Part shown: positions 23,647 to 34,847 of the stretch, one piece after another
Layout: each line of letters begins with the position of its first letter
How positions within the stretch are numbered: the first letter of the stretch is position 1
Origin: Azadirachta indica
Taxonomy: Eukaryota; Streptophyta; Magnoliopsida; Sapindales; Meliaceae
Direction: 5' to 3'
DNA: 64,000 nucleotides
Assembly (NCBI GenBank): GCA_022749755.1
Contig: CM040446.1
Location: 9,572,367-9,636,366 of the forward strand
Notes under the pieces: generated by a model
What the model saw: only the letters and a program-made list of their open reading frames with translations
Told to the model about the DNA's origin: nothing
The model's database searches: none
Position numbers and translations under genes: made by a program

Positions 23647-25766
23647 ATGGCTTCAGAGATGAAACACTTCTCCATTCTTAGCATTGCAGCCCTGTTAACA
23701 ACGCTAGCGCTCTGATTTCAGCTCATCCTTGCAGTGCTTTGCCGCACCACACACATCCCATTGGATGCATCAAAGCTCGAGGCATGGATTGGAGAAAACA
23801 TGAAAGAATGTTTGGAAAGAAAATCCCAGTTGAACCAACGGCAGAACGACACTGTTTTGGACCAAGTTCTTGCAGCCGCGGAGGAAGGTGCTAACGTGAT
23901 AACGGTGAGAAAGGACGGGAAAGGAGATTTCAGGACGGTCAGTGAAGCAGTGAAGAGCATTCCGTCAGGGCATGCGCGGAGAGTGGTGGTTAAGATTGGC
24001 GGCGGAGAGTACTGGGAGAAGATCACCATCGACTTAGCCAAGAAGTTTGTAACGTTTTATGGGAACCCCAATGATGTGCCGAAGATTGTGTTTAACGGCA
24101 CGGCGTTACAGTTTGGTACTGTTTACAGTGCAACAGTGGCGGTAGAAAGTGACTACTTCATGGCTGTTAATGTCGAGTTTGTGGTACGTACGTTATTCCT
24201 ATTTTTTAATTTTTCTGCTTTCTTCCAGCGACAATATATTGATTTGAGAATGTGTTCTGAACAAGCGTTAACAAAACCATTTCAAATAATTTTTGTTGTA
24301 ATAATTAGAGCTAGCTATTCCAGAAATTCTTTAATGAAAGAAGAAAATAAAGCGCATTAATTAATGGGTACGGTTAAAACTCATTTTATATTAATGTTTA
24401 TTAACCAAGGATATAACAATATTGGTATAGACACTCCTTAAGACAGTAGGATTACACCATTCTCATCCAATATGAAATTTTGGGGCTAATGGATATAATG
24501 AGTTTTTAATAATTATTGCAGTTATGAGATAATTTTGAAACATATTTTAGTTCTTGAAAATTAGGGTGAAAGTATAAAATGATAAAAATATTCCTTTTCC
24601 AAAGTTGTTTAATAAAACTGATAAAAAGAATAGTTACTTCATAAGTTTTTAATAGTTTTTAATATTGTAACTAAGGAGTATTAAGGCAAAAATAAGGTAG
24701 TTAGCTAATAATACTCTTTAATCAGTTATATAACTCAGTTTCCTTGTATATATGACATGAAGTTCAACAGCCAAGGACGTTGGTTTGGTATGAATTTCAT
24801 GGTCAATCATTAGTTGCTTTAAATGCAATAATTAAGGCGCACGTGAGAAGAGAGTATGCAAGGATGGCATTCGTGAGTGTGAATGTGAATGTGAGGTGAC
24901 GATGAATATGATCATTAATTAATGGTTTCGGTTTCATATTTGTGTTCAGAATTCGGCTCCAATGCCTGATGGGAAAAGAGAGGGCGCACAGGCAGTAGCC
25001 ATGAGAATATCAGACGATAAAGCAGCATTTCACAACTGCAAGTTCATAGGTTATCAAGACACCTTGTGTGATGATAGGGGAAGACATTTCTTCAAAGACT
25101 GTTACATTCAAGGCACCGTTGATTTCATCTTCGGAAATGGAAAATCTCTCTACTTGGTAACTAACTTAATCATATTAATTTGTTATATAAAAGTAATGAA
25201 CAATTTTATTGTTCTGATGAAATGATGACGAATTGTTAATTTATTTCAGAACGCCAGACTAAATTCAGTAGCACAAGGGTTGGGAGTGATCACAGTGCAG
25301 GCAAGAGAGAAAGTGAGCGACGACAGTGGATTTGCGTTCGTTCACTGTAACATAAGTGGCAGCGGCGACACTTAACTGGGCCGTGCTTGGAAGCAGAGAC
25401 CAAGAGTTTTGTTTGCTTACACGTACATGGGCACTCTCATTAACAGCCAAGGATGGTCCGAGGGCAAGCACCCTGACAGTCGCAGGTATGCGGAGGACTG
25501 TGTAGTAAAGTTATAGTAAACGAACCCCAATTAAGATTGTGTAGTAACTAAAATTAATTAGAATGATCATTAATGTGGAAATTAATATATGATTGTATTG
25601 CAGGACTGTGTATTATGGAGAGTATAAATGCATGGGACCAGCGGCAAGTTCATCTGGGCGAGTGAAACTTGCAAAGCCACTCTCGGATGAAGAAGCTAAA
25701 CCCTTTTTAAGCATGACTTATCTCCATGGAAACAAGTGGCTTCTACCTCCTCCCAAAATATGTTGA
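23647..25766 (+). pseudogene. Pectinesterase (pectin methylesterase) gene with two in-frame stops, four exons
   Basis: Pectinesterases demethylesterify cell-wall homogalacturonan. Predicted exons are 23647-24183, 24950-25156, 25250-25485 and 25604-25766, all with GT-AG borders, joining to 381 codons. The N-terminus is a short hydrophobic signal-like stretch with no PMEI pro-domain, the pollen PPME1-like architecture. Landmarks are GTVYSATV, then [21 protein letters not shown] and LGRAW, which keep the catalytic Gln, Asp, Asp and Arg, and a C-terminal YYGEYKCMGP to GNKW block. TGA at 23713-23715 (codon 23) falls in the signal region, and TAA at 25373-25375 replaces the Tyr of the expected GDTYLGR just before the catalytic Arg. 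All splice sites and the rest of the frame are clean, so inactivation is recent, or one stop is an assembly error. The open frame on the other strand (23718-24041) is a shadow. Confidence 0.9.
24184..24949 (+). other. Intron 1 of the pectinesterase pseudogene
   Basis: It starts gtacgt and ends ttcag, with 766 bp of AT-rich sequence. I see no insertion with clear ends in it. Confidence 0.75.
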
Positions 25767-26796
25767 GAATTTATTATAATCAATGTTGTTGTAATTTTTG
25801 CTGCTGCTTCTGAGTTTAATCACACATGGAATTACATATTTCTCATATCTTTAGAGAGGAGACTAATGTAGCAGATGCATTTCCAAATTAGGTTTATCTT
25901 CTTGCTCTTTTGTAAAGTGGACATTACCACCTACTATTACTTTAAGAGAATTACATTTTAATGCCTTAAAAGTTCTAAATTTCAGATTTTTATAAATTGA
26001 ATTTTTTGGGATGCACTATCTCGGTTGTAGTTTGTCAGTTTCTCATGTCTCTAGCCTGTGGGCAGCTCTTGTATTCCTTTTTAACTCTTCTTTATTAATA
26101 AAATCTATTATTCAAAAAAATTGTTGCTGCTGCAGTTGTTGCAAAATAACACGTATGATTTATTTTTATATAGATATATACGCAGTTTCAGATGAAGTTG
26201 TAAGAACAAAAACGATCTCTACTTGGTGCTAATATCCCATAGATTTGTATAATGCATTGGAGGAAATTATAGATAGCAATTAATCTCATTTGCCAATGAG
26301 AAATTCAATTTGTTTTTTCTTTGTTATTATATTCATGTCTTTTGAGCAAGCAATTGGAAATAATGATTTCGATAAATTCTAGAATATACCACATTAGCCA
26401 CACAGTAATCAAATAAAAACATAGAGCTGTTAATTTAATAGCTTTAATTGATTTATCTAATTTAGTACATAGCAAGATGTATCCATTTGTTCATTATTAT
26501 TAAAACTACATATACTTACGTTAATTTATAGATAGGGAAAAATGCATGCAGATAAGTATTTCATATCTTATCAGTACATAGTTAACGTTTGGCCTTTGAT
26601 AACTAATTAATTTTTCATAACTAACAATTTAATTATCGATATTTACAATATATTAAAGATTAAAATGTTACGCTTAAAAAATTTTGTTTCGTTTTATTAT
26701 TTTAACTAATTTGACAAATTATTATATCATATTAATAAATTAAATTAATAATTAATGTCATATTATTAATATCCTAAAATTGCATATAGTTTATAA
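25767..26796. other. Intergenic region after the pectinesterase pseudogene
   Basis: AT-rich; the first 100 bp probably include the old 3' untranslated region. No gene or RNA seen. Confidence 0.5.
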
Positions 26797-26844
26797 ACTA
26801 CTAGAAAACAATTAAAAGAGTACACTAAATAGAAGACGGTTTTC

Positions 26845-27400
26845 ATTTTTGAAGATAATTTATTCAAAAATTATCTTTAATTTTAAAAAATAAAAACAGT
26901 TCTTGTAAACCGTTTTTTAAAATATATGTTTCAAGAATTATTTTAATAAAACCGACTTTAATTTTAAAAAATAAAAACAATTTTTATAAACCGTCTTGTA
27001 AAATATAAGTTTCAAGAACTGTTTTAATGAAACCAACTTTAATTTTAAAAAATAAAAACGGTTTTTGTAAACTATCTTCTAAAATATATGTTTAAAAAAG
27101 TTTTAATAAATTTATTTTGATTTTTTTAAAAATATAAAAGCAATTTTTAAATCGTTTTCTTTTTTCACATATTTAAAGGATAGTTTTAGTAAAATTATTC
27201 TTAATTTTTAAAATAAAAAATAATTTTCAAACCGTTTTCTAAAATACATATTTAGAAAACTTATAATAAAATATACTTTTATTTAAATAATAAAAAAAAA
27301 AATTATTTATTTTAAATATTCTTCTTTTTAAAGTATAGTTTTAATTTAATTGATTTCTATTTAAAAATTTAAAAAAAATAATTTTCAATCTTGTCTTCGT
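26845..27400. repeat. Left subterminal tandem repeats, period about 80 bp
   Basis: Units starting taattttaaaaaataaaaac occur near 26879, 26959 and 27039. Diverged units follow near 27120 and 27200. Each contains a short dyad around acggtttttgtaaaccgt. They fit CACTA subterminal repeats. Confidence 0.7.
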
Positions 27401-27529
27401 TTACTATATTATGTGAGATTGAGTTTTTTTTAATATTAATTCAGTCAAAAACTTTTTAATCAATAAATATATAAAAATTAAAAATTTTACTTATTTAATT
27501 TTAATAAATATAATTAAAGATGTTGGTGT

Positions 27530-27732
27530 TGGAATTAAGAATATCAAACAAAATATAGGTAGAGCATATATGTACGTATGTACATAAAGCTAATGAATAG
27601 TAATTAAGGGATATTGTTCATATATTGCGCCGGTCCTTAAATAGTGACCTTATTTTTATTTTTAATCTACTAATTTGCCTAATAGTATAATGGTAGACCT
27701 TGAACAATAAATGCACATGCACGCGCACACAA

Positions 27733-27770
<38 letters not shown>

Positions 27771-28461
27771 CAAATTTCAATTTTACATTAAAAAAATTTA
27801 AATCTACTTTATAATCATAAAATCTCCAAATTATATATATATGTATAAAATTATCAAACACACATTCTTTTCGTTAATTTTTCATTAAAATTAACTGTTG
27901 ACTCAATGTTGATTACTTCAATAACAAAAATACCTTTAACTTTTATTTAACTAATATAATGACATAAATGCTCTTTTTTAATAATTTTTTTAATTAATTT
28001 TTTATATAAATAAATTAATTACATGAAAATAATTTAATTTCAATTAACAAAATAAAAGTTTAATTTATTTTTCTTCTTTTTACTTTTTGTTTTAAAATTT
28101 TTATTTTTCTTATTTGATTTTTGAATTTAAACTTTCTACTTTTTTTTATTCAAATTTCTTTGAATTTTAACCCTAATCTATAATTAAAACAACAATAACA
28201 TATTAACAAATAATAATCATAAATTCACTACATGTAAAAAAATAGTCAAACAAAATAAAAATAATTAAAAATGATGGTATTTGTTGAAAAAAATAAAATA
28301 TATGTTGAAAATTTTAGACAAAAAAATATCATTGTTTTTAATTGTTTTTATATTATTTGACTATTTTTCTTGTCACTTAGTGAACTTCATTTATCGATTA
28401 GAGAAAAAATAAAAAATAAAAAAGATATATACTTGAAAACCAAAAATAAAAAATTAAAATA
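27530..28461. other. AT-rich region with a (AC)n(AT)n microsatellite and a segment repeated at 33400-33605
   Basis: 27540-27720 resembles 33410-33605 in the same direction (shared tacataaag, ccttaaatagtgacc and ataatggtagac phrases). 27860-27960 resembles 33306-33392 in the inverted direction. The microsatellite is at 27727-27770. No gene. Confidence 0.55.
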
Positions 28462-29710
28462 TGTTGCATAAATTACGAATGCAAGTGCATGTATCGTAAA
28501 CAAATAATACAATGGTAAGAAAGTGTTAGTCTTATAAGAAAAGTTAATTTGTTAATTACTCAAGATAATTAAGTAATGAATTTATTTGAAAAAATCGAAT
28601 TAATTTGATTAAGAAAATTTAATTAAAACAAATACAACTGATGAAAAAATTTAGGGCTAATGATTTCATTATATTTATTCACATCCAATTCTCCAGATAA
28701 TGTTATTCTGATTTAATACCTGTGTTATTAGTTAATTATCCTAAATTATTCGACAATCTCTCTCGAGATTAGTCGAATCTACTTTGCACCTAAATAATTC
28801 ACTATATGTCTATATGAATTAAATTAAATGAAAGTACCTTACATTCAGTGATAATTTTTAACTAACTACATAAATCATATTAGTACATCTCTGTCTGGCA
28901 TGTAATTTATGGTATTCACTACCTAATTTAGATAATAATCATTTTTCAATTCATATTAATTCACAAATAATTTAAATACTGGCCAAATATTAAGACACAT
29001 TAATCATCATAATGAATACGCAACACTAAATATTAAATCAAAACAAATAACACAATTACAGAAATTGAATGCTTCAAATAGATTAGATCATTGTCTTAGA
29101 AAACAAGTTTAACTACACATTAGATAAAGTTCAAAATTCACAATAAAAAATTTAACAATCGACAATAGAAAAAACAATAACTTCACTATTGTTCAATTCA
29201 AAACAAAGGTTTAAAGATAAGGGAAAGAGATATAATTAGATTAGGAGAGCCTTGATCTTCAAAACCTTGAACTTGATACCCAAAAATTCTTCCAATCTCC
29301 TCTCTCTATCTCTTAGTTCTCTCCAAAAATTTGAACTTGATCTTCAGAACCTTGAACTTGATGCCTAAGAGCAAGATGAATGGCACAGTCACTAATCCTT
29401 GGCGCAGCTGTGCCATGCAAAGCTAACCTGCAAGGTTTGAAAACCTTGTAAATAGGTCCCCTCAACTTTGCACTTAGGTCCTCTGGTGACTTGCATTTTG
29501 GTCTGTACTTCTCTTACGTTTTGATTCCCAAATGTCTTTCTTTTTAAGCTGAATTCAATCATTTCGACTCAAATTCGCTTTGGATGGCAAATTCTCGTGA
29601 TCTGCAAAAAATACAACAAAAATACATTAAATATTAATGTAAGTAGAAGATTAAACAAACAAATCAAATTAAATAATAAATAATAAGTGTGTGTTTTTAC
29701 GCACTTATCA
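28462..29710 (-). repeat. Athila LTR, 1.25 kb, minus orientation
   Basis: It starts TGATAAGTGCG next to the polypurine tract and ends at the minus-strand phrase tgcacttgcattcgt and GCAACA. Its first 300 bp (29400-29710) are the parent-type sequence of the four LTR pieces at 32205-33305 and 37640-38755. Confidence 0.7.
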
Positions 29711-30009
29711 AATACCCCCATACTTGAATGCTTACTTATCCTCAAGCAAATCAAACCAACAAAAACAGATATCGGGGAAAAGACTAAAAACAGACAAACA
29801 TAATATTAACCAAAGAAAAAAAATCAAACAAACACACTCTTAGAACATGACAAGTTAAACTTGAACCAAAATAGTGTTTTTTTTTTTTTCATGTATGTGT
29901 GTGATTGGTAGTAACTTACTACATTCAACAAACACTTCTAAAAATTCCTCCCCCCACACTTAATGGAAACATTGTCCTCAATGTTGAAAAATGGAAAAAT
30001 AAAGGAGAA

Positions 30010-31290
30010 AATTAGAAAGATCTTACCTAAAAAGTAAGATGTAAGAATCTTGTCTCTCATTGTGCATTGTTATCTTCATCTGTTTGGGTGGGTGAAAATT
30101 ATGAAAGTGGTGGAATTGAATATCGAGATGCATTTGCTGAAAATATGAAGTCAAAGTGTAGAAGCAGTCCACTTGATAGTGATGCATCCTTGATTGCTCT
30201 TGCCGGATGTTAGAAATCTCACGCCTTTGTTGAATAATTCTTTGATGCATATCGGCAATCCTTGATTACATGGGATTTTTGTGATATGAGGAGGAAGCCC
30301 TGACTTCATTATCTTAATGGACAAACGAAGGATTTGGTAAGCTTTCATAAGGATTTTGTTAACGCCTCAATCTTTCTTCATAGGCTGATCGGTATGCCTC
30401 TGAAATTATATTAAGGGAACCTTTTCTCAGTCGAGGCAATGATTTTCGTGGTAGTGGAACTTGATTATCATCATCCACAATAAATCCTAAGCCTGATCAG
30501 ACGAATGCACCTCCTGCCCAACAGTTGAACTTGGAAATTGCTATCTCGTCAATTGGAGAGTCCAGATTCACCTTGTACTCTGTGTCCTCTACCCTTACTC
30601 TTCCATTTAAGCATAAAACAGTAATAAGACAGAGGTGTGTGTGTACCCCCTTTGTTTTCGCTTCAATAGATCTAACCAAGCTATCTCGTATTACCTTCAC
30701 TATATCAATGGTAATCTCAGCACAAATACAATAAAGCAGAGATGCTCTTTTTGCTGTAACTTCATTGAGATGGGATGTAGGCATGAGATTAGAGCAAATA
30801 AATTTATACCAAGCCTTGATGTATCTATTGAGCGTATTTTCCGAGAAAGTGAGAGATTTGTTGTATCTACCACGACCTCTTAACCATTGTGTTCCAGGAA
30901 CACATAATTCTTCAATGATCTGAGTGTAGTTTTCATTATCTCTCCTGAATGCATCATATAAATCCTCATCTGCATCAATGGATGGTAAGCCATAATAGGT
31001 GTTAATGGCCTCAGAACTAAATTAAATCCTTTTGCCCCTAACATACACTTTATCATTCTCTCTACTCATTGGAGCATTAGCATAGAATTCCCTAACTAAT
31101 GGCACTATTGCTTGAGTAGGATAGTCAGTGAGTGATTGCCATTTCCGATCCCGAATAAATTGCAAAATCATTCCATCTTCTGAGCCTGATTTCAATGCTT
31201 GTTCCCTCAGTAATGCTTTTTTATCTTGTTGAAATTTAATAAACTTTTGTTCGGCTTCACATGAAACAAATTTCCTTTTGTCAAAAACTG
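30010..31290 (-). pseudogene. Athila second-ORF remnant (putative plant transposon protein domain)
   Basis: From high to low coordinates it reads LVREFYANAP, then ENDKVYVRGK near 31045, FSSEAINTYYGLPSI, DEDLYDAFRRDNE near 30960, a WLRGRGR block, FSENTLNRY, and from 30784 the open stretch PTSHLNEVTAKRA to NCWAGGAF. This is the clearest copy of the Athila second ORF in the window and helped identify the copies at 10561-11860 and 15975-16200. The remainder to 30010 is Gln- and His-rich. In-frame stops remain (for example in the GKxI block near 31021). It is part of a dead element. Confidence 0.75.
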
Positions 31291-31480
31291 ATGAAACTTG
31301 TGAAGAACTCCCTTTTTTGGTGCCATTTTACTCTAAGTATTCTTTCAGGAAAATTACCGAACACTTGGAATACACACTTTTGCTACCTCCTATCTTGCAC
31401 TTCAATCCACTTAATCAACCTTTCCTTCACTCTTAAAGCACCCTCCAAGTGTTTTCCAACTATCAAACTTAAATTACTAT

Positions 31481-32204
31481 GCCAAAGTTCACTGAAATAT
31501 TTTGTCGAGTATTTGGCGTGCACTTTTATTAACCCACCCAATTTTTAATCCAATCCTTCAAGTTTGGGCCAAAATTACAATGTAAGAACTCAGATACTTC
31601 TAAAATACTAATTTCTCCACAACACCCACAACAAATTCCACAAAAAATTAACAACCAAACACTTCAATTTCCTATTAACATTACACCCCTCAACATTTCT
31701 CCATAAGTGTACAATTGGAAGAACAAATTTTACACTAGTGAGAACTTACTTGAAATTGGTGTGAAAATGCAATGTTGGGATTAAATTCCTTACTCTCACT
31801 ACACTTTTCCAAATTCTTGCTATGTTGGGGGATTGTAGGTAATTAAGTGTTTAAATTTGGTAAGGAAATATGTTGAATGGGTTTATAATTTTGAAGTTTG
31901 GTGTTTGAGATGGTAAATAAGTGTGTAGTAATTGAATTTGAGTAAAGAATGAAAAAGAAAGAGTGTTTTGTCTTTGTGTTGGAGGAAGAGGAAAATTTGG
32001 AAACAAAATAGAAAAGGAAAATTATATTGGGTTAGGAAAAAAAAGGGAGGGGCCGCGGCACTAAAATGCTTCCGCGGGAGCGCCAGGCATTCTGCCTGCG
32101 CGCCCAATTTTGGTACGAAGCACTGCACGGCCGCGCCGCACTTACTGTCTTATGTGCACAGACGCACAATTTTATTGTGTGGCCTGTGCGCTCAAGAAGC
32201 ATGT
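31481..32204 (-). other. Athila spacer upstream of the second ORF, GC-rich end
   Basis: The minus strand contains a leader-like section and, at 32030-32200, a GC-rich section with cgcgcc and ccgcgg motifs comparable to 9590-9800. The 143-codon open frame on the plus strand (31968-32399) crosses it and a T-run and is not a gene. Confidence 0.5.
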
Positions 32205-33305
32205 ATATATTTTTTTTCATTTTTTCTTTTTTTTTTTTTTTCACATTTATTTAATTTTTTTATCTTTTCTTTTTTCTTCTTTTCTTTTTTTCTTTTTTCT
32301 CTCTTCATCTTTTTCCTTAACTCCCTTAGTTTGGATTTAAACTTGCAAAAATTCTCCACCTACAAAAACAAACACACAATCATTGAAAATCTGACTTAAA
32401 AGGTTTGAAAAACTTGCAAATAGGTCCCCTCAACTTTGCACTTAGGTCCCCTGATGACTTACATTTTGGTCTGCATTCCCCTTACGTTTTCATTCTCGAA
32501 CGTCTTCCTTTTTTAACCGAATTCAATTATTTCAAGTCATATTTACTTTGAATGGCTAATTCTCTCATGATATGTAAAAAATACAACAAAAAAATATTAA
32601 ATATTAATGTAAGCAAAGGATTAAACAAACAAATCAAGTTAAAGAATACATGATAAGTTTTTTTTTATTCACTTATCAAAATAAATTAAACTTTTATTTT
32701 TTAACTGATTGCAGTGTGCTGGGGTGCCAAAAACCACGCGGGGGAGTGAGTACAATTGAAGAGGTGGCGCGGCTATGTGGTTAATGACGCAGCCACGCCA
32801 TGCATTCAGCCATGCATGCTGCACAATAGCAGGTGGCATGGTGCGATGGTGCCACTTGGCGGCGCGGCGGTGCCATGCATTCTACCATGCATCTTGCACA
32901 AGAACAGGTGGCATGGCGTGCTAGTGCCACTATGAGGCGCAGCAATGACATGCATGCTACACAAGAACAGGTGGCGTGGCGCTGCCATGCCACCTAGTGG
33001 TGCTACCGTGCCATGCCACCTGCTCTTGTGCAGCATGCATGGCAGAATGCATGGCGGTGAAGCGCCACTAAGTAGTGCAGCCGCGCCATGCAAATCTGAC
33101 CTGTAAGGTTTGAAAACCTTGCAAATAAGTTCACTCAGCTTTGCACTTAGGTCCTCTAGTGACTTGCGTTTTGGTCCATACTTCTGTTACGTTTTGGTTC
33201 CCGAATGCCTTCCTTTTTTAGCCAAATTCAATCATTTTGAGTTAATTCACTTTGAATAGCCAATTCTCTCATCATCTACAAAAAATATAAATAAAACACA
33301 TTAAA
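32205..33305 (-). repeat. Composite of two Athila LTR 5' pieces around a GC-rich minisatellite (copy 1)
   Basis: Piece B (32205-32678, minus) begins TGATAAGTG at 32678 and runs through the phrase aggtttgaaaa into a purine-rich run. Piece C (33071-33305, minus) is the same LTR region but lacks its first 100 bp or so. Between them, 32740-33070 is GC-rich with repeated gccatgcattctgccatgc and agaacaggtggcatggcg phrases. The same arrangement recurs at 37640-38755. Confidence 0.75.
32740..33070. repeat. GC-rich minisatellite with gcatgg / gtggcatgg units
   Basis: Units of roughly 60-80 bp, each with tgcacaagagcaggtggcat-like sequence followed by ccatgcattctgcc. Open frames on both strands through it (70-95 codons) are repeat translations, rich in Cys, His and Ala. 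Confidence 0.7.
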
Positions 33306-34094
33306 TGTCATAAGAATATTTTTGTCATTGAATAGTTAATATGGAGTCAACAATTAATTTTAACAAAAAATTTAACCAAAAAGATGTATTTTATAATTAT
33401 TTTTGAATTAAGAATGTAGATGCTATTTAAGCAATACAATGAAGATCCATATGTTGTTTGCCATATATACATAAAGTTAGTGAATAATAACTAAGGAATA
33501 TTATTCATAATGTTGAATCAGTCCTTAAACAGTGACCTTTTTTTTTTAATCTGTTGCTAATTTGTCCAATGCTATAATGGTAGACTTTGAATAGTGAATG
33601 CATATATATTAGATTTATATATAAAATTTATATAATTATAATATAATGTCAAATCACTAATTTCTACATGTATATTGAAATATTACAAATAAAAACAATC
33701 ATTCAGTTAATATTTATATTTTAATTAATGTTTAAATTTTAAAATTTATTTGTAGAATTCCCTAATGATTGAAATTCTCTTTGATCAAGCAATGGTTTGT
33801 GTAGATCCTTACTCATGACATAAGCTGCAAATCTGGAGTTGGCATAAACCTAATTACAGCTTGTGAACTACTGTTATTACGATAAAATTTCATTAACATG
33901 AATGTAAATAATAAGCTGAATTTGTGAAAAATTATCTTGGACCAAGTTCAAGAACTAGAGAAGTACAAAATGCAGCAAAGCATAGTCTGATAGTTCATGA
34001 CCATGGAGAATTAATTATAAATAAAATAAATTTCTAATTCAAATATAACTATGATAGTATTATTAGTTAACAACTATCCGTACTCCATTAAATA
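33306..34094. other. AT-rich region between LTR composite and CRF pseudogene
   Basis: It contains the segment similar to 27540-27720. On the minus strand it would be the 3' flank of the CRF pseudogene. No gene. Confidence 0.5.
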
Positions 34095-34847
34095 TTATCT
34101 TAGAAAATCGATGTTGTCATCCAAAAATGACAGGTCTGGAGACGGAATGTTATTGAAATACTCTTCGAGAAATGAAATATCCTGAGACAAACAATCGTCC
34201 AAAACATTGAATGATAAATTTGTTGTCTCTCCTTGAAACTCTTGAACTATTGTTGTTGGTTTATCAGCAGGTTTCATTAATGTTTTTTCTTTTTCTGTTT
34301 CTTTGCTGAAATGAGTCCGAAAATTGAGAATAGAAGTTGAAGTCGAAAAATTGTTAGACTCATCACCCTGTACTATTGATTTGTTTGGATTCCTTGGTCT
34401 TGCTCTTTTTCGCTTGACTTTTTGAAGGGGCGGTGTTGAGAAGTTTGTTAAAGTGTTAGGACCCCTAAACTTAATAGCTGCATTGTCGTAAACTATCGCG
34501 GCTTCTTCAACTGTATCATAAGTTCCGAGCCATAGTCGTACCCCTCTATGTTTAATCTCAGCAACCCATCTACCCCAAGGCCGCTGCCGTATGCCATGAA
34601 ACTTTTTAATTGGTCGTCAACATACTGAAGCATCTATTGAGATTCTCTTCTTGTTATTGGTGAGGACAGCAGTGTTACTATTCTTACTAGGAGTGAGTTC
34701 GATGTATGTTTTATTCACAAAGCGGCGCTATGGATTCTGGCGGTGGGAGAACTCTCCATCTTCGTTGCAGGTGGAGTCTGTCGCGTCGTGATCAGTGGTT
34801 GAAATCCTTACAACTCTTTGAACTATACCGACACCAATATTGTTCAT
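34095..34847 (-). pseudogene. Cytokinin response factor (AP2/ERF group VI) pseudogene with two in-frame stops
   Basis: CRFs are nuclear transcription factors of the AP2/ERF family that act in cytokinin and stress responses. The minus-strand frame from ATG at 34847 to TAA at 34095 is 250 codons with no frameshift. An N-terminal CRF domain is present (VRISTTDHDATDS). The AP2 domain (about residues 80-137) runs from [17 protein letters not shown] through [14 protein letters not shown] to [10 protein letters not shown] and LTNF. Next is a basic KRKRARPR stretch, and last an acidic C-terminus with FLEEYF and DLSFLDD that looks like an activation domain. TAG at 34728-34730 (codon 40) and TGA at 34617-34619 (codon 77) lie before the AP2 domain. 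The first Met after the stops is downstream of AP2, so no working DNA-binding protein is expected. The AP2 domain also lacks one or two residues in the AEIxxP loop. It lies inside the putative CACTA composite. Confidence 0.9.

Larger units (their letters stand above)
28462..31480 (-). mobile_element. Athila fragment on the minus strand: second ORF, 3' tail and complete 3' LTR
   Basis: On the minus strand the order is second ORF (31290-30010), the tail phrase caatgttt with purine-rich aagtgtgggggg (29985-29950), a polypurine tract caagtatgggggtatt (29726-29711) and an LTR from TGATAAGTGCG (29710) to ...GCAACA (28462), 1249 bp. The LTR end resembles that at 15895. Pol is missing. Confidence 0.75.

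Noticed and set aside
23718..24041. 107-codon open frame on the minus strand
   Set aside because: It is the antisense shadow of pectinesterase exon 1.
26845..27400. Regularly spaced repeats resembling a CRISPR array
   Set aside because: Units of about 80 bp are directly tandem and diverged, without unique spacers, in a plant transposon end.
30525..30883. Plus-strand open frames of 69 and 82 codons
   Set aside because: They are antisense shadows of the best-preserved block of the minus-strand Athila second ORF.
31968..32399. 143-codon open frame on the plus strand
   Set aside because: Its second half is a Phe-rich translation of a T-run and it lies antisense to Athila spacer sequence.
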